Shown: piece after piece, positions 25,882-37,384 of the stretch
How positions within the stretch are numbered: the first letter of the stretch is position 1
How the letters are laid out: each line of letters begins with the position of its first letter
Origin: Ministeria vibrans ATCC 50519
Lineage: Eukaryota; Opisthokonta; Filasterea
Assembly (NCBI GenBank): GCA_943704425.1
Contig: CALSCP010001679.1
Location: 40,042-104,041, forward strand
Direction: 5' to 3'
DNA length: 64,000 nt
Notes under the pieces: model-generated
What the model saw: the letters and a program-made list of their open reading frames with translations, nothing else
Databases searched by the model: none
What the model was told of the DNA's origin: nothing
Position numbers and translations under genes: made by a program

Positions 25882-28800
25882 GTAATAATAATAATACACT
25901 CAACAAACTCCGCTGTGAGTTCAGCCGTCTCATATACTACTTACCTGCAACTTTCACAATATGACCGTGACCCACCAGCAGATTGCGTGACTTGAGGTCG
26001 CGATGCATAATGGGCGGCACAAGGCCATGAAGGAAGCGCATTCCCTTGGCCGCGTCCACGGCAAAGCGTAGTCGTGTCTCCATGGGAAGCAGGTCTTCAC
26101 ACACAGTTCGCTCCGTCTCATCGCCATAGAGGATCGAGTAGAGCGAACCGTATTCGAGATACTCCGTAACGAGAAACGGCACTTGATTGGAGGTCACACC
26201 ACTGCCAAAGAACAAGACCAAATTTGGATGTCGCACACTCCGCAAAAACCGCACTTCACGATCAAACTCTTGCGACGCCAACGAGTCTGATTCAAGCACA
26301 GCGCGTCGCAACATTTTAACCGCTACCACACGCCCACTCCAGTGCGCCTGATACACATCCCCAAATGCCCCACTGTCCACCAGCGCTAAATCAGACAGTT
26401 CGCTCTCGGGAATGTGCCACACTCGCTCCAGTTCGGCCACATGCGCGCGCGACAAATCAACCTCCTCGTGTGCGTCGTCCAACAGTCGCTCATACAAAGA
26501 GTGCTGAAGAAAAAAAAAATGTAAATAATAATGTCTTGTGAGTGAGTAATTATAATAATATTTTGTGTGTGCGGTTGTGTGTGTTTGGGTCTGACTTGAT
26601 AAGTGAGCTTTCGAGATCGGCGCGCCACAAGTGTGATAATCACAATGCAACCCACAAGCAGAAAAAAAGCAACAATGCCAATAATGACCCAAGGAGTCTG
26701 ACAGTGATCACTGGCCAGGTAGCCAAAGGGACAGTCACATAAAATGCCCAATCCCTGACTCAACACGCGACACTGACCGGCGTGACACGCTCCCTCGTCA
26801 CACACGCTGCAATCGCTCTGGTCCACTGATCCAGTGCTGGGCGTACTCGCGTGCACAGGACACTGCAGACACGAATTCATCCCCAAATCGGGCGAGAAGG
26901 TCCCAACCTAAGAAATAAGTTGATAATGATCATCGATCGTGATTGAGAGCAAAAGAGGCTTACTTCACAGGGTAAGCACGGCTCGCTGAAAAAGTTTCTT
27001 GACGAAGTGCCCAATTCGCAGGCTGGTGTAAACTCAAGTGTGCCCGCAAATGGTCCGGGGCCGCCAAAGAAGATACTACATTTGCCGACAAGTCAAATTT
27101 AATCCTTATAAACGCACAGAACACACACACACAATATATATATATACAAAACACTTGACTCTTTCTCACACACTTTCGTACAGAGTAACCACTTGAGTGC
27201 TCGTCGCATTCACATCAATGGAACGCACTCCCTTGACTGCATACAGTGGCGCAGGTCGATCGGTCGTCACAAGCTCATACCATTGTTCAGTTATCACATC
27301 GAACTGAAAAAAAAAACATAATTATGATTTAATCATTGTTAATTTGAGTATATTACCTGCCACATATCATTGAAGATTATTCCGTTCGTTCCACGACCAC
27401 CAAAGACAAATACTTTTGATGGAATTGAAACCATTGCAAAGAATGTTCGGTTTTGCGGTCGATACGATGGAAAAAGCTACAAAATTCAAAGATGAGGGGG
27501 CTTCGACCAATTAACGAATGCAATATACCTCGGTCCAAAGGTGAGTTGCTGCGTCGTATAGCCATCTATAAACACGGAAAAATAAAAATAATATCAAAAC
27601 AAAAAATTCTCACTTGCTCTATCTCTATCTCTTGGTTACTCCTTCTCTATCTTTCTCTTTTTCTCCCTCCTTTCTCTCTCTATCACTTTGTTTCTTTCTC
27701 ATCTCTCTATCACTTTGTTTCTTTGTCCTCTCTCTCATTTTGTCGTACAAATCATTGAGAATGAACTCTGCGGCATCTTCAACGACCTGACCGGCAAAGA
27801 GCAGAGCTTGCGTGCCACTGCGCACACTCGCAATTCCATGACCAATGCGATCGCGGGGCGTGTGTGGACACAGATACGACGTCCAATGAAGCGTCTGCAG
27901 ATTCCACTCGTACGTTATGGGCTGACGGTCTTCAATAATAAAGTTGCCACCGCCAAACATGAGCATCAGTGGCGCGCCCATAGTGCTGGTCAGGAGTGCC
28001 CCAACCGCACTCGCGCATACTCCAGGCACATCCCCAGTCGACGTGACACTCTGCCAACCCGTCTCAAACTCAAACGTCCACGAGTCATTGATAGGACCGG
28101 ACACGCCAAACCCACCAAACATGTACACTCGGTCGTTCCATGTAGTCCATGCCATGGAACGACGCGCGGGAGGCACAACGGGAAAAGCCAACTGACGCCA
28201 TCGCGACTCACTGTCAAGAATCCACGAGTCTACAATGTACACAATAGTTGTGTGTGTGTGTGTGTTTTTTTTTTTATTTTTTTATGTTTGGTTTGTTGGG
28301 AGCGAGAGAGTTTGTGTTGGGAGCGAGAGAGTTTGTGTTGGGTACGATCGTATCTTTTACAATACCTGAGAGCATATTAAGTGGACCCTGCGTCTGACTG
28401 CCACCGAAGGTGAAAAGTCCATTCGAGAGCATGGAAAGCAGGTGAAACTGTCGCTGAGGGGGCTGGGATGGAGGATCAAGTGACTCCCATTGGTTCACAC
28501 TCTGAGATGGATGGTACGCCCAAATCTGCGACGTAGGCGAGTAGATGCCGCCAATCTGTTCGCCGCCAAAAAGAACAATGTACTTGGACGTGCCCAAGGT
28601 AGCAAAGTCACGCATATTCAAGGGCATACTCGTGGTGGTGCGCACTGTCCAGGTGTCGGTGGAGGGCGAGTAGGCGTACGACTCGAGAAGGAGGGTGGAG
28701 AACGCGGCGCCAAAGACAAAGAAGTTGCCGTCGTACGCGGCCGAACCTTGCCACGTAAATGTGGTGGGGTCAACAAAGGGTGCTGTGAGTGACGCAAGCG

Positions 28801-29636
28801 GGGTCCATGTCACCTGCGATGCATTGAATCGCCACAAGTCGCTGAGTGGAGCGCCAAAGGAGTCGAGGCCGCCACCGAGATAGGCAATTCCATCTACCAC
28901 GGAAGATTGGCCTTCATAGCGTGCAGCAGGCCAGTCCGTGGGCGTCTTATAGAGACGCTCCCAACGATTCAACGACGGCTCATACTGCCAGAGATCGTCG
29001 AGTACCGCTGACGAGACGGACAGGCCGCCGAACACAAAAAGTTGCGGAGTCGTGACGTTCACAACAAAGGCCAAGTGGCGTTCCCGTGGGGCGGGTCGAG
29101 GCTGAAGCTGAGGGAGCAGAGTGTACGCGACGGTACCGTCGACGTGGTTAGCGTCGAGTCTCCACAGAGTGTTGAAGAGCGTCGGTCCGCTGTGGTTCGC
29201 CGGCTGATTCACGCCGCCAAAGAGAAGCAGACCAGGACCGCCCGGAATGAACGACAGAGTCGCGCCTGACCTGGCGGTGGGCACGGCCGTCGTCAGCGGC
29301 TCGAGATTGAGCCAGAGACCCACCTGCGTGCGCCACATCCACGCTCGACCAAGCGAGCAAGCGCAAGTGTAGTTGTACCCTCCAAAAATCACCATGTTCG
29401 ACGCGTTGGTGATGGCTGCCGCCGTAAACCCTCTCGCATACGGCTGGTACGGAAAGGTGGCCGCCGTGTTGAAGTTGTTAAACACTTTGGTCGCGTCCAG
29501 TGGCTGTAGGAGGGCGGAAGGAGAGGCAACGGAGGAGTTGAAGGTGAGTTGAAGGTGAGTTGTCGAAAAATTGTCGCACCAGAACCACAAGAATCACAAT
29601 GATTGCCGCGACCGCGCGGAGAGGCGCGTGTATCAT
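25013..29636 (-). CDS. kelch-repeat receptor with TKL kinase
   Basis: Eleven exons (29636-29580, 29503-28366, 28229-27749, 27565-27529, 27476-27357, 27303-27182, 27075-26964, 26907-26596, 26503-25945, 25670-25469, 25415-25013) give 1180 residues. Order: hydrophobic signal peptide (APLRAVAAIIVILVVL); about 750 residues of kelch blades (MVIFGGYNYTC, LFVFGGLSVSS, YMFGGFGVSGPINDSWTF, NDLWLYDAATHLW, VFVFGGRGTNG); a Cys-rich EGF-like stalk; one transmembrane helix (VIIGIVAFFLLVGCIVIITL); then a kinase with VDSGAFGDVY, VAVKMLRR, HRDLKSRN, DFGTA and SPEILKG. The activation loop carries about 40 extra residues. HRDLKSRN and overall sequence place it in the TKL group. It probably reads an extracellular ligand at the plasma membrane and phosphorylates Ser/Thr or Tyr. 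Confidence 0.9.
25725..25905. repeat. AT-rich trinucleotide repeats in an intron
   Basis: Runs of ATT and AAT units fill the intron between the two kinase exons of the kelch receptor gene. Confidence 0.9.
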
Positions 29637-29773
29637 GCAGGTGGCACACACACACAAAGTAAAATATTATAATTATTAATTATTTTAATTTTAAATAGAT
29701 TATAGAGTGAGACCTGAACGAATCACGCAAGAAAACAAAAATCAGAGTTCACACAAGTTTGTTTGTTTTATAT
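29637..29773. promoter_or_regulatory. shared divergent promoter region
   Basis: 137 AT-rich bases separate the start codons of the kelch-kinase (minus) and kinesin-1 (plus) genes. Both promoters must lie here or inside the genes. No motif is certain. Confidence 0.4.
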
Positions 29774-32700
29774 ATGCAAGACAGAGGAGTCCGCGTCGTG
29801 GCACGAATTCGACCGTTGCTACAGCCCGAGGTCAGTCGTGGCTCGGTCGAGGCGGTGACCGTTGGAAGCGACAAGAGTGTGTCTGTCAAGGTAATATTGA
29901 TCCTTCATTGATCCAGCGAACGGGCCTGGCGTATGATCTTGGCGCACACCCCCTTGACCAGTGGTTGCGCAACGCTCTTGGCACACAATTGCTCGCTTGC
30001 AATTGCTCGCTGTGCCAACGCCAATTCATGTCAATTTTCCATCTCTCTCTCATAGGACACCTCTACGACCATGTCGTTTATCTTTGACAGAATATTTCCA
30101 CCCACCACCACACAGCGGTCTATGTTTGAAAGTGTTGCAGCTCCTCTCATCGAAGGTGAAAACACTTTTGGTTTGTGTTCAAATTTCAATTTTTGCCTTT
30201 GATTCAGACGTCTTTAGCGGCTACAACGGGACCATTTTAGCGTACGGTCAGACGTCGAGTGGCAAAACACACACGATTGAGGTAACACTCCTTACAGTAC
30301 TGCTGTGAGCGCAGCGATTGCAAAATTACAATTTTATCATATAATTATGTGACTCTTTGCTTTACTCCGTTCTCCTCTCCTCTTCTTCTACTCCCTTCTT
30401 CCTCCCTTCTCATTCCCCTCCCAGGGCTCCGACAGCTCGGCAGATGGCCGTGGCCTGACACCACGCATTGTCGACACCATCTTCCGCTACATCAAATCGG
30501 CACCGGACGTCCTTGAGTTCACAGTGAAGCTGTCGTACGTCGAAGTGTACCTCGATCACATTCGCGATTTGCTTGATCCATCCAAGTCAAACCTGGAAGT
30601 ACATGAGAGCGCCAACAAATCTCGAGGGGTCTATGTCAAGGGTGCAAGTGAAGTCTACGTCGGATCAACTGCCGAGACTCTCTCGGCTATTGCCATGGGC
30701 CGGCGAAATCGTGTTGTCGCTCAGACGAGTATGAAAGACGCACAATTCAAGCGAATTTTTTTTACGCGATTATTTGCTTTTTGCACAGAAATGAACGCGG
30801 ACAGTTCGCGAAGCCACTCAGTCCTCTGGCTGGTGATTACACAAACCAACACGTCATCCATGAGCCAGCGCACTGGAAAACTGAGTATTGTCGATCTTGC
30901 CGGCTCCGAAAAGGTACTTTACTGAAACTTTACTCCGGTTTTGCTTGTTTGGGTTGATTTGAACATCAATAATGAGACACTTTGATTACATGGCTAGATT
31001 GGCCGCTCCGGCGCGGAGGGACAGACGTTGAAAGAAGCTCAGCAGATCAACAAGTCACTGTCGGCACTGGGCAATGTGATCAACGCTCTTACGCGCAAAA
31101 CGACGGGCGACAAGGCACACATTCCGTACCGCGACAGTAAGCTCACGCGAATGCTACAGGAGTCACTGGGCGGCAATGCACGCACCACAATTATTATCAA
31201 CTGCTCACCGGCTGCCGAGGATGCAAAGGAGAGCATTTCATCGTTGCGTTTTGGAACAAGGTACTGCTTGGCTAGATCAGAGATGTTCTTCCGTATTTTC
31301 ATATACGTAGAGCTGCTCATGTGACAAACAATGCTGTTGTAAATCGAGAACTGAGTGTTGAGCAGCTGAAGGAGCAGTTGCGTCGTGCAGAGGCGACATC
31401 ACGGGTGTACGAGACAATGCTTGGTCGGGCGGTGGAAGAGCTGGAGCGGTGGCGGAGCGGCGAGCAGGTCGCCGAGGCGGATTGGGCACATTGTCTGGAG
31501 ATGGGTGTTGATTTGAATTTGATGGGGTTAGAGGTACTTAATGTTGAAGGGGGGCGTCGATCAATGCAGGAAGATGCGGAGGAGGTGTGTGGTGAAGCAG
31601 GTGAGACGTGTGTGGGGACTGCTCCGGCTGAGAAAACTGAAGAGGTATAAATAATTACTTGATTATAGTAATACTAATAATAGTAATCATAATAATAATT
31701 AAAGGCACTCGTGGCGGTGGAGCGAGCAATAACACTCGAAGGGAAATCAAACTCGCAGGTGCTTGAGCGGGCGCGTCAGGAGTTTTTGGTGCGCAAGAAT
31801 CATTTGATGGAGATGGTGGAGGACCGGGATGAGCGCATTCGCGTGTGTACAGAACAGCTAGAGGATTTTGCTCGGGTGCAAGCGCAGCTGGAGAAGGTGA
31901 GATTAGCTGCAGCCCAGGGCTAAGAATTATTATTAATTTTTAAAGTGTGCGGCCTGACTGACATAATCTCCTAACTTGGTCTTTTATTTGATAGGTGGAA
32001 CAGGAGAAGACGGAGCTGGAGCTCGAGGTTCAGCGGACTCAGATGCGACTGTCTGAAATGACATTCGCTTCGGAAGAGCAGGGAACCCACGCGGAGTTTT
32101 TGCGCGCGACCAATGCGACACTGTCGGAGCGAGTGCGACGATTTGAAGAAGAGTCAGCGGGAAGCCGAGCACATGCGGCGCGGCGGAAAACGTCGAGCCA
32201 TGGCCGACCCTTGTCAATGAATGTGGCTGCGTCTATGATGATGGAGGAGCAGGAGGATGATGCGGAGGCACTGGCGCGCGCTGAGCTGGAAGTGTTGGAG
32301 GTGGTGTCGCCGGGGTCACTGTCGCCGCTGAAGGCACGACATTATGCGGGGACCGAGGAACAAGAGCAAGCGCAGCATGAGCGGCTGTCGCAGCGACTTT
32401 CGCGGCGCACTAGTTCGCTGTTGTCGTCCGTGTCGCCTTTGTCGTCGCCAGAGAAAAAGAGGACAGAGTCTCATCTGCATGACACGGACGGGCCAAGTGT
32501 GATGGAGTTGACGGAACGACTAGAAGAGACCGAGATGCGGCTGACGGAGGCGCGAGATGCTATGGAAAAGCTTGTGCAGGAGCACATTGGAGAACTGACG
32601 ACGCTGAAACGACGGGTGCAGGAGAAGATGGCGGGTGTGGAGGCATCGCGTGCGGAGATGGAGCGACACTTAGCAGCACGGATGGCGCGCGTCAGTGAGC

Positions 32701-33896
32701 TTGAAGGACTGTTAGCGGAGAAGGAGGAGGCGAAGCAAACGACGTCATCGAGTACGGGAAGCGAAGGGAAGCGAGTGGCCTATCTCGAGAATATGATGGA
32801 GGAGTTGGCGCAGAAGCGATTGGCACTGCGAAAGGAAGTGGAGGAATTACGTTCGCGAAATCGCGAAATGAGTAGCACAGTGCGCACGCGACAACAGCGC
32901 ATCGAGTCACTGGAGGAGATGGTGCGACGCACCAACGATCAAATGAGCCTTGAGCGGAAGCAGTAAGAATCGAGAGTGGGAATAACAATTAATAATAATT
33001 ATTTAAAAGTGCGCGAATCGATTCATGAGATATAAGGGCTTAGTACTTATCCTTTTCGTGTAATTGTTATAATTATTACTATTCTTTTTTCTCTAATTAT
33101 TACTATAATTATATAGGCACGAAAAAGCGTTGTTCGATGCGTTTGCAAAGCAGTCTAGTATAGGAAAGAAATTATTACTAATCATATGACTGAATTCCAC
33201 GAGTGTGTAGAGATCGGCGATCAGTTTGGAGGACGAATTGCAAAACCCATTCGAGGACAGGGAGGGACACAGACGGATTTGGGTGCGAGAAGGACTAATG
33301 CATTGATGGAGGGACTAGACGGCCATGTGTTCAATGGTAGGATACTTGATTATTTTTATGACGTGTATTGATTGAGAAAATTCATAATTAGAGGGAGAAG
33401 AAGATGACGAAGAAGTACCGAGGAAGTTTTGGACGTTTATGCAAAGGCGAAATTCAGTGGTAGCGGAGAGTGTTTCGCGACGGGAGAGTCTGGTGGGAAG
33501 TGTTGTAGAAGAAAAGGAGGGAAAAGAGAAGGTGCTAGCTGCAGCTGGGGTGCTTGTGGAGGAAGNNNNNNGTAGAAGAAAAGGAGGGAAAAGAGAAGGT
33601 GCTAGCTGCAGCTGGGGTGCTTGTGGAGGAAGAAGAGTCGGAGGCGGAATTAGAAGAAAAGGAGGGAAAAGAGAAGGTGCTAGCTGCAGCTGGGGTGCTT
33701 GTGGAGGAAGAAGAGTCAGAGGCAGAATTCGAAGACGAAGAAGAAGAGTTGGAAGAAGCTCAGTCGTTAGCTGTGCCACTGTCTCCCGCAAGTAAGGAAA
33801 AGAATGCATTTAGACGGCGGTTAAAATTGGAATAATCAATAATATAATGTTGTTTTAGGCAAGAGAGTCCTTCCGAGTCTGCCAGTGAAGAAATGA
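29774..33896 (+). CDS. KHC: kinesin-1 heavy chain
   Basis: Thirteen exons (29774-29890, 30056-30155, 30208-30281, 30425-30728, 30789-30913, 30998-31260, 31311-31644, 31705-31896, 31995-32962, 33117-33157, 33211-33336, 33392-33791, 33859-33896) code for about 1025 residues. The motor has VARIRPLL, P-loop GQTSSGKTH, switch [10 protein letters not shown] and switch [11 protein letters not shown]. The neck [20 protein letters not shown] and the stalk are as in kinesin-1, and the tail carries RIAKPIRG, the IAK autoinhibitory motif. Kinesin-1 moves cargo to microtubule plus ends. The tail is unusually Glu-rich and has a tandem repeat around [13 protein letters not shown]. Six N bases at 33566-33571 sit between identical flanks; closing the duplicated flank restores the frame, so the gap is likely an assembly join. 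Confidence 0.93.
33505..33722. repeat. tandem repeat in kinesin tail with assembly gap
   Basis: A 78-base coding unit ([18 protein letters not shown] plus an acidic linker) occurs twice after the gap. The same 61 bases also end right before the six N bases and begin right after them, which suggests overlapping contig ends rather than a third true copy. Confidence 0.8.
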
Positions 33897-34018
33897 AACG
33901 ATCAAAAATTATACTCTTTCTTACTTGAATGAATAAGAAAAAGAATGTACAAAATTAATGATTCTTATTTTATTACGTTTATTCCTCCAATCAATGAAAC
34001 TGTGCGATTGTAAAGGAA

Positions 34019-35400
34019 TTAGCGCTTAAGGACGCATTTAAGGTATGCGAGTGTCTTGACAGCGTCGAGGTGGACGTAATCGCCGAGCTCGAGACGGGCG
34101 TCGCTTCCGTGCTTTTGCATATCGAGAAGATCGTCGAGACAGAACTCGTGAGTAATGATAGCGCACTCGCGACCTGAACGGAGGCGCAACAAACGAGGTG
34201 TGAGAAATATTAACTTGGTGCGTTGAGTGTTTACCGCGGTAGTGCAGTGAGGCAATGTAGCTACTGGCAGCCGGAGACGAAAAGATAAGATAGACTCCAT
34301 TGCGACTGTGCATAAGAGAGTGAGTGTAAGGCAGAAGAGACAGATAGGTGTATTAATAATATTATGTTTATGTTACCGAGCTTCTGGAATTCGATGACAC
34401 ACAATCATATTTTCCTTCTCGAGTGCCGGATAGTACACTTTGCCTGAGGTGATGACGGTGCTTGTGGACGACACTTGTCGCCACAGTCCTCCAATGCGCT
34501 TCAGAAGAGAGGCACTAAAAAAAGAATAAAAAATAAAAAAAGAATCAATCTTTACTCGCGAGCGAAGAGTATATTGTGTGTACCGAGCGGGACCAACACT
34601 CTGTCTGACGTTGTCAAGATACTGCTGATAAACATCGAGTTGAGTCTTGAGGGTCGCGTTGCTCTCGACGATGACACTGTGCACTTTCGTCAGTTGTGAC
34701 AGTTCTTCGTTCACAGACGCAATGTTGGTTCCAAGTGAAGCAAACCGCTACAAATAGGAGGCAGGGAGGGAGAAACAAAGTGATAGTGAGAGAGAGAAGG
34801 AAGAAAGAAACCAAAAAAGTGATAGTGAGAGATAAACAATGTGTGTGTGTGAGAGAGAGAGAGAGAGTGAGTGACAAGTGACATACCGTCAAGACAAGGT
34901 CAAAGATGACTCTCCGTCCGCCCTCCACCAGTGCACCTGTGCCCTCCAGCTCCTGTAAAATCTCCCGCACGCGATGCGCATCCGCAGACGCACCCAGTGT
35001 CTCATTACTTGCAATGTCAAGCAGTTCTTCCAGCGTCGAGGGAATTTGGTCAATCTGCGTAAAATTTTAATATTAGAAATTGTCGGTTTCTTTCTTTAAG
35101 CCTCTCTCTCTATCACTTAGTTTCTCTCTATCACTTTGTTTCTCTCTATCACTTTGTTTATCACTTTGTTTCTCTCTCTCTCTATCACTTTGTTTCTCTC
35201 TCTATCACTTTGTTTCTCTCTCTCTATCACTTTGTTTCTCTCTCTATCACTTTGTTTCTCTCTCTCTATCACTTTGTTTCTCTCTCTCTATCACTTTGTT
35301 TCTCTCTCTCTATCACTTTGTTTCTCTCTCTCTATCACTTTGTTTCTCTCTCTATCATTTTGTTTCTCTCTCTCTATCACTTTCTCTCTCTCACTCTCAC

Positions 35401-35440
<40 letters not shown>

Positions 35441-37330
35441 AAGGTGAAAAAGATAACCTTTGAGCAGAGTAGACGGAGAATGCGAAGCGAGAGCGACGCA
35501 ATATCAACCACGCACACTTCCTCGTATGAAAGTGAGCTGTGCAAATGAAATGAATCCCCCAACTTTCCACCCACTGCAAAAGAAAATGGGCATGTTTGAG
35601 TATGGTACAACTAGCTAGAATGTGATTGCGTGAAATGTTTACTTGGGACTTGGCCGCCGCTCCAGCGGCCAAGGACGAGCGAGACAACACAGTCTTCGTC
35701 ACGCGAGACAAGTTCGGGTGCGGGTCCCATTTGCACGACCAAATCGTGAAATGGATCGTTTCCTTCAATCTATATCACAATGCATGTAAGTGTGTGTAAA
35801 AGTGAGAGTAGGTGTGAGTCAATTGTAGAGTGAGTGAGAGCAAAAATATAAGAATCAAGAGGCGTATCAGTGTGGAGGTGAGAAAATTCAATGTGTTTGC
35901 TTTTCGAAAGAGATTCAGGTAATGTGTGCAAGCCAGCAAGGGTATGTCTGAGATTCAAATTTGAGTGTGTATGAATCTGATGCAAGTGAGAGACACAATG
36001 TTTTTTTTTGTTTTTTTTGCTGGGGTATAAACTTACGACTTCATCGCAATGGGTCACAAACATCTCATGGAGCGAGTAAATCTCGTTGAGCGTAATATGG
36101 ATAATCTTCTCGCGCCCATATGCCGCATTGTACTTGTCCTTCTCAAGTGCGTCGGAGATGTCGTCTACTTTGCACAGATCGAGCAAGAAGTGCTCCATGC
36201 GACGCTGGTTGTCCTCAGAGAAGAACGCTAGCGCCGCCATATGTGGCACTTTAAGGAAGGCAGAGCGATTTGCAAGCATTTGGAGTGCCTTGGCAAACTA
36301 TACAAAAAAAACCGTATTAACATTTCTGTCGCTCTCGTCTCTTTCCCTCTTGCTTGCTCTCTATGTGTCTCTCTCTCCATGTACCAGAATAAGATTGCGC
36401 TTTCCGCGAGGGTTTGAGTTAAGGGAGCTCTGGTCGTCTGGAGTCATTATGGCAGGATTAACATAGCGCAGAAGAAAAAAACCACCAATGAGAGAGGTCA
36501 CTTGCTCAGCGGGCGATTCAGGGAAATTTTGCTGCAGAGAGAGACAGACAGACAGAAAAAAAGAGAGAGAGAGAAACAAAGTGATAGAGAGAGAGAGAAA
36601 CAAAGTGATAGAGAGAGGAGAGAAAAAAAAAACAAGGTGATACAGAGAGGGAGGAAGAGAAAAAAAAACAAAAAATAGTGATAGAGAAAGAATATGCGCA
36701 TGTGAGAAAAACAGGCGAAGAATTGATAGGCTGAATAGACTTACTTCCATGAGAAGTTTGATTTTCTTGCAGAGGTAACGAATACCAAAAGGAACAGTGT
36801 CAAGTGTGGAGATAAGACGGGTAAGGAATTCCTCAAGCATTGCGTTGAAGGTAATGAGACGGGCATCGATGGTGGTTTGAACCCAGGTGACGTCGGAGAA
36901 GGAGGCAGGGCGCCGGGAGGAGGAGGAGGACGGGTGGGAAGTGGCGGCAGAGTCAGAGTGATGGCGGTCGCTTTGGGGAGGGAAGGACGGGAGTTCGTCG
37001 ACTAAGGAAATTTGGGAGTGCTGTATGGCGGAAGTGTCAAGGGACGATGAGCGAATGACGTCGTTGCTGAGGTCATCGTCGGAGGAAGCAACAATAGAGG
37101 AGGAAGGAGGAGGAGGGGATATGGAGAGTGGTGTGGCAGCGGTAGTCATCATGGTTGAGTCGGACACACTGGCGATGCGGGTGCGAGTGGAGTTAGACGC
37201 GTTGCTGTGACTACCCACGGCTGGCTGTGACGTGCTGGGGTGCACAGCAAAAGTAGAACCACTAGCTCCAGGGAGTGTTGCTGCTGCTGCAGCAGCAGCA
37301 GCAGCTGTTGTCGTTGTGGTGGTGGTGCTG

Positions 37331-37384
<54 letters not shown>

